Of a stretch of 46,176 bases of DNA, positions 37,990 to 46,176 are shown piece after piece. The notes beneath the pieces were generated by a model. The model ran no database searches and was not told the origin of the DNA. It was given only the letters and a program-made list of their open reading frames with translations. Both the position numbers and the translations under genes were made by a program. The DNA is from Paulinella micropora. Lineage: Eukaryota > Cercozoa > Imbricatea > Euglyphida. The stretch is from assembly GCA_009731375.1 (NCBI GenBank), contig BJOX01000097.1:434629-480804 (forward strand). The letters are read 5' to 3'. Position 1 is the first letter of the stretch. Each line of letters starts with the position of its first letter.

Positions 37990-39870
37990 GTAGAGGTAGT
38001 AGTATAGATATAGATATAGATATAGATATAGATATAGATATAGATATAGATACAGATACAGATACAGATACAGATACAGATGCAGATACAGATACAGATA
38101 TATAGATATAGATATAGATATAGATATAGATATAGATATAGATATTGATATTGATATTGATACAGATACAGATACAGATATAGGTACAGCTATAGCTATA
38201 GCTGTAGCTATAGCTTTAGCTATATCTATATCTATAGCTATATCTATAGCTATAGCTATAGATATAGATATAGATATAGATATAGATATAGATATAGATA
38301 TAGATATAGATATTGATATAGATATAGATATAGATATAGAGTATCGTGTATTTTTGTGTTGGTGGCCAGCGTGCAAATGGTGTTGAGAAGGAGGAGGAGG
38401 AGGAGGAGGAGGAGAAGAGGAGGCGGCGGAGGAGAAGGAGGCGGAGGAGGAGGAGGAGGAGAAGGAGGAGGAAGAGAAGGAGGAGGAAGAGGAGGAGGAG
38501 GAGGCTGTATATTGTGTATTTTGGTGTTGTTGGTTAGCGTGCAAATGATGCGGAGGAGGAAAAGGAGGAGGAGGAGGAGGAAGAGGAGGCGGAGGAGGAG
38601 GAGGAGGAGGAGGAGAGGAGGCGGAGGAGGAAGAGGAGGAGGAGGAGGAGGAAGAGGAGGNNNNNNNNNNNNNNNNNNNNNNNNNNNNNNNNNNNNNNNN
38701 NNNNNNNNNNNNNNNNNNNNNNNNNNNNNNNNNNNNNNNNNNNNNNNNNNNNNNNNNNNNNNNNNNNNNNNNNNNNNNNNNNNNNNNNNNNNNNNNNNNN
38801 NNNNNNNNNNNNNNNNNNNNNNNNNNNNNNNNNNNNNNNNNNNNNNNNNNNNNNNNNNNNNNNNNNNNNNNNNNNNNNNNNNNNNNNNNNNNNNNNNNNN
38901 NNNNNNNNNNNNNNNNNNNNNNNNNNNNNNNNNNNNNNNNNNNNNNNNNNNNNNNNNNNNNNNNNNNNNNNNNNNNNNNNNNNNNNNNNNNNNNNNNNNN
39001 NNNNNNNNNNNNNNNNNNNNNNNNNNNNNNNNNNNNNNNNNNNNNNNNNNNNNNNNNNNNNNNNNNNNNNNNNNNNNNNNNNNNNNNNNNNNNNNNNNNN
39101 NNNNNNNNNNNNNNNNNNNNNNNNNNNNNNNNNNNNNNNNNNNNNNNNNNNNNNNNNNNNNNNNNNNNNNNNNNNNNNNNNNNNNNNNNNNNNNNNNNNN
39201 NNNNNNNNNNNNNNNNNNNNNNNNNNNNNNNNNNNNNNNNNNNNNNNNNNNNNNNNNNNNNNNNNNNNNNNNNNNNNNNNNNNNNNNNNNNNNNNNNNNN
39301 NNNNNNNNNNNNNNGGAGGAGGAGGAGGAGGAGGATGAGAGGAGGAGGAGGAGGAGGCTGTACATTGTGTATTTTTGTGTTGTTGGTTAGCGTGCAAATG
39401 GTGCGGAGGAGGAGAAGGAGGAGGAGGAGGAGGATGAAAAGGAGGAGGAGGAGGAGGAGGAGGCTGTACATGTGTATTTTTGTGATGTTGGTTAGCGTGC
39501 AAATGGTGTGGAGGAGAAGAAGGAGGAGGAGGAGGAGGAGAAGAGGAGGAGGAGGAGGAGGCTGTACATTTTGTATTTTTGTGTTGGTTAGCGTGCAAAT
39601 GGTGTGGAGGAGGAGAAGGAGGAGGAGGAGGAAAAGGAGGAGGAGGAGGAGAAGAGGAAGAGGAGGAGGAAGAGAAGAGGAGGAGGAAGAGGAGGAGGAG
39701 GCTGTACATTGTGTATTTTTGCGTTGTTGGTTAGCGTGCAAATGGTGCGGAGGAGGAGGAGGAGGAGGATGAGAAGGAGGAGGAAGAGGAGGATGAGAAG
39801 GAGGAGGAAGAGGAGGAGGAGGAGGAGAAGGAGGAGGCTGTACATTTTGTATTTTTGTGTTGTTGGTTAG
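37990..39870. repeat. AGATAT hexamers, (GGA)n, gap, echo array of exon 39871
   Basis: AGATAT/AGATAC/AGCTAT units run from 37995 to 38340. (GGA)n then alternates with echoes of the acceptor and 5' part of exon 39871 (GTTAGCGTGCAAATGGTG) at about 38347, 38513, 39362, 39470, 39566 and 39705. N fills 38661-39314. Each echo begins with CTGTACATTGTGTATTTTTG. Confidence 0.9.
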
Positions 39871-39998
39871 CGTGCAAATGGCGTGGAGGAGGAGAAGGAG
39901 GAGGAGGAGGAGGAGGAGGAGGATGTTCCGGGATGGGCCGGAGCTGAACGCTTCAAAATCGCACCAGTCAGTACGTACAACATCGTGACGATGTACAG
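39871..39998 (+). CDS. SEC8: SEC8 exon (128 nt) with Glu run and core block
   Basis: It follows GTTGGTTAG and ends before GTAAATAC. It starts RANGVEEEK, passes through a run of Glu encoded by (GGA)n shifted in frame, and continues DVPGWAGAERFKIAP, then VSTYNIVTMY, leaving AG. The segment from FKIAP to VTMY matches the SEC8 block recalled as FVCKPGARNITVIF. Echoes of its 5' part lie upstream six times between 38347 and 39755. Echoes of its 3' part and donor lie downstream from 40052 to about 40900. Confidence 0.85.
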
Positions 39999-41932
<1,934 letters not shown>

Positions 41933-41990
41933 GCCAGTGCTTCAGCTGTGTGAATATTGTTCAAACTTACTTGGCGCCAACCCCAAACCG
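41933..41990 (+). CDS. SEC8: SEC8 exon (58 nt)
   Basis: It follows CATGCATAG and ends before GTCCAG. The first base completes Arg, then it reads [19 protein letters not shown] and ends in phase 0. RPVLQLCEY continues the NIVTMY block of the previous exon and matches the P-L-L-x-F stretch of SEC8. Three upstream echoes (41077-41110, 41304-41338, 41514-41549) keep the 5' part. Four downstream echoes keep the 3' part with donor. Confidence 0.85.
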
Positions 41991-43164
41991 GTCCAGGCCT
42001 CTTCCTCTCCTACCTACCTACCTACCTACCTACCTACCTACCTACATACCTACATACCTACCTACCTACCTACCTACCTACCTACCTACCTACCTAACCT
42101 ACTACTTAACTACTAAGAAGAAGGCTGTGTGAATATTGTTCAAACTTACTTGGCAGTAACCCCAAATCGGTTCAGGCCTCTTCCTCTCCTTCTTCTTAGT
42201 ATTTAAGTAGTAGGTTAGGTAGGTAGGTGGGTAGGTAGGTGGGTAGGTAGGTATGTAGGTAGGTAGGTAGGTGTAGGTAGGTAGGTAGGTACGTAGGCTG
42301 TGTGAATATTGTTCAAACTTACTTGGCAGTAACCCCAAACCGGTCCAGGCCTCTTCCTCTTCTTCTTCTTAGTAGTTAAGTAGTAGGTTAGGTAGGTAGG
42401 TAGGTCAGGTAGGTAGGTGGGTAGGTAGGTGGGTAGGTAGGTAGATAGGTATGTAGGTATGTAGGTAGATAGGTAGGTAGATAGGTAGGTAGGTAGGTAG
42501 GTAGGCTGTGTGAATATTGTTCAAACTTACTTGGCGGTAACCCCAAATCGGTCCAGGCCTCTTCCTCTTCTTCTTCTTAGTAGTTAAGTAGTAAGTTAGG
42601 TAGGTAGGTGGGTAGGTAGGTGGGTAGGTAGGTAGGTAGGTAGGTATGTAGGTATGTAGGTAGGTAGGTAGGTAGGCAGGCAGGTAAGTAGTTAGGTAGG
42701 TAGGCTGTGTGAATATTGTTCAAACTTACTTGGCGGGAACCCCAAACCGGTCAAGGACTCTTCTTCTTCTTCTTCTTCTTCTTCTTCTTCTTCTTCTTCT
42801 TCTTCTTCTTCTTCTTCTTCTTCTTCTTCTTCTTCTTCTTCCTCCTCCTCCTCCTTCTCCTTCTCCTTCTCCTCCCTCTCCCTCTCCCTCTCCTTCTCCT
42901 TTCCTCCTCCTTCTTCTGCTTCTTCTTCTTCTTCTTCTTCTTCTTCTTCTTCTTCTTCTTCTTCTTCTTCTTCTTCTTCTCCTTCTTCTTTCTTCTCCTC
43001 CTCCTCTTCCTCTGCTTCTTCTTACCTACCTATTTACCTACCTACCTACCTACCTAGCTAGCTACCTACCTATCTACCTACCTATCTACCTACCTACCTA
43101 CCTACCTACCTACCTACCTACCTACCTATCTACCTATCTACCTACCTATCTATCTATCTATCTA

Positions 43165-43222
<58 letters not shown>
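41991..43222. repeat. downstream echoes of exon 41933 in TACC/GGTA and TTC tracts
   Basis: Four copies of the 3' part of the exon with its donor region (TGTGTGAATATTGTTCAAAC to CCGGTCCAGG) lie at 42123, 42297, 42506 and 42704. Each carries about 60 bases of intron (CCTCTTCCTCTTCTTC and TAGTAGTTAAG) and an AGGT tract. (TTC)n/(TCC)n covers 42760-43020, and TACC and TATC follow. Confidence 0.9.
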
Positions 43223-43272
43223 GGGTTCCCTGCTGGAGGATGAATCTCGTCTATCCAACTTCATGAATATTT

Positions 43273-43336
<64 letters not shown>

Positions 43337-43399
43337 CCTCCCTACCTACCTATCTATCTACCTACCTACCTACCTACCTACCTATCTATCTATCTATCC

Positions 43400-43464
<65 letters not shown>

Positions 43465-43538
43465 CCTATCTATCTATCTAGGGTTCCCTGCTGGAGGATG
43501 AATCTCGTCTATCCAACTTCATGAATATTTTCTATCTA

Positions 43539-43606
<68 letters not shown>

Positions 43607-43679
43607 ATCTACCTATCATCTACCTACCTACCTACCTACCTACCTATCTACCTATCTACCTACCTACCTACCTACCTAC

Positions 43680-43762
<83 letters not shown>

Positions 43763-43812
43763 GGGTTCCCTGCTGGAGGATGAATCTCGTCTATCCAACT
43801 TCATGAATATTT

Positions 43813-43876
<64 letters not shown>

Positions 43877-43939
43877 CCTCCCTACCTACCTATCTATCTA
43901 CCTACCTACCTACCTACCTACCTATCTATCTATCTATCC

Positions 43940-44004
<65 letters not shown>

Positions 44005-44078
44005 CCTATCTATCTATCTAGGGTTCCCTGCTGGAGGATGAATCTCGTCTATCCAACTTCATGAATATTTTCTATCTA

Positions 44079-44146
<68 letters not shown>

Positions 44147-44219
44147 ATCTACCTATCATCTACCTACCTACCTACCTACCTACCTATCTACCTATCTACC
44201 TACCTACCTACCTACCTAC

Positions 44220-44302
<83 letters not shown>

Positions 44303-44352
44303 GGGTTCCCTGCTGGAGGATGAATCTCGTCTATCCAACTTCATGAATATTT

Positions 44353-44416
<64 letters not shown>

Positions 44417-44479
44417 CCTCCCTACCTACCTATCTATCTACCTACCTACCTACCTACCTACCTATCTATCTATCTATCC

Positions 44480-44544
<65 letters not shown>

Positions 44545-44618
44545 CCTATCTATCTATCTAGGGTTCCCTGCTGGAGGATGAATCTCGTCTATCCAACTTC
44601 ATGAATATTTTCTATCTA

Positions 44619-44686
<68 letters not shown>

Positions 44687-44759
44687 ATCTACCTATCATC
44701 TACCTACCTACCTACCTACCTACCTATCTACCTATCTACCTACCTACCTACCTACCTAC

Positions 44760-44842
<83 letters not shown>

Positions 44843-44892
44843 GGGTTCCCTGCTGGAGGATGAATCTCGTCTATCCAACTTCATGAATATTT

Positions 44893-44956
<64 letters not shown>

Positions 44957-45073
44957 CCTACCTACCTACCTACCTACCTACCTACCTACCTACCTATCTA
45001 CCTACCTACCTACCTATCTACCTACCTACCTACCTACCTATCTACCTACCTACCTATCTATCTATCTATCTAG
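43223..45073. repeat. 540-bp higher-order tandem repeat carrying exon echoes
   Basis: Units of 258 and 282 bases, each starting with the first 51 bases of exon 45074 and its acceptor, alternate. The combined 540-base block is present three times (43262-44881) with no difference that I can see. Echo starts are 43224, 43482, 43764, 44022, 44304, 44562 and 44844. The rest is TATC and TACC. Confidence 0.9.
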
Positions 45074-45190
45074 GGTTCCCTACTGGAGGATGAATCTCGT
45101 CTATCCAACTTCATGAATATTTTCATCAAGACATCCTTTCTGCCTCGCGTGGAGGCTGACGTCAACGTCAGCGTGGGTAAAATACTAAAG
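45074..45190 (+). CDS. SEC8: SEC8 exon (117 nt), last assigned
   Basis: It follows TATCTAG and reads [17 protein letters not shown], then IKTSFLPRVEADVNVSVG and KILK before GTCTAT. The F-I-K-T-x-F-L-P-R-V-E-A-D-V segment matches the SEC8 block recalled as YIKNIFLNQVLAEI. An alternative donor, GTAAAA at 45177, would shorten it to 103 bases in phase 1. Seven upstream echoes keep only the first 51 bases. This is the only copy that continues into the conserved second half. Confidence 0.85.

Positions 45191-46176
<986 letters not shown>

Overview
The window is nuclear DNA of a eukaryote. It has GT-AG spliced exons, introns made almost entirely of simple repeats, a restriction-like-endonuclease (RLE) non-LTR retrotransposon and a tRNA-derived SINE. 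The species cannot be fixed from sequence alone. Assembly gaps (runs of N) lie at 4166-4175, 10095-10212, 18768-19744, 26644-26653, 28624-28681, 29113-29243, 31989-32085, 34645-35206, 37078-37087, 37650-37685 and 38661-39314. Nearly all long open frames here are translated microsatellites (TATC, ACAT, CTTT, TTC, GGA and others) and are not genes.

Under the repeats lies one host gene on the + strand. I can trace 23 small exons (21 to 128 bases, about 1.3 kb in total) from 685 to 45190. Each lies between AG and GT, and from 29617 to 45190 every one of 12 consecutive junctions keeps the reading frame. Their order and sequence match the middle of SEC8/EXOC4, a subunit of the exocyst tethering complex. 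The 5' and 3' ends of the gene are outside the window. Three junctions (6705 to 8472, 28751 to 29617, 45190 to 45267) do not fit in phase and probably hide a missing exon or a different splice site. The first few exons are the least certain.

The striking feature is what surrounds the exons. Most have one or more partial copies ('echoes') set in the neighbouring microsatellite. Echoes upstream of an exon nearly always hold the acceptor side plus the 5' part of that exon. Echoes downstream hold the 3' part plus the donor side. Only one intact copy per exon keeps both splice sites. This is what repeated local tandem duplication would leave, with one breakpoint inside the exon and the other in the adjacent microsatellite.

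Layout: 1-5.2 kb, first candidate exons, family-B and family-C elements, a 105-bp minisatellite and (TTG)n; 5.2-10.1 kb, TATC/ATGT/CTTT tracts with exons at 6642 and 8472; 10.2-17.65 kb, two head-to-tail copies of the RLE retrotransposon (family A), the first broken and the second with a long open RT-endonuclease frame, both inside the 9-kb intron between exons 8472 and 17754; 17.7-18.5 kb, two exons and a foldback holding a second exon copy; 18.5-25.1 kb, a gap, a 43-bp minisatellite, pentanucleotide arrays in two opposed orientations, family B and an inverted family-A fragment; 25.1-28.5 kb, (GTTAAT)n and 2 kb of (TTC)n; 28.6-37.3 kb, the main run of SEC8 exons with a SINE; 37.3-41 kb, a MITE-like element, (GGA)n and the acidic-stretch exon; 41-46.2 kb, the last exons, a perfect 540-bp higher-order repeat and a palindrome that inverts an exon copy and a family-B element.

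Families A and B end in the same 12 bases (CGAYATCTCATC) and run straight into (TATC)n at their 3' ends in almost every copy. This suggests that TATC microsatellite is the integration target and that B is a non-autonomous partner of A.
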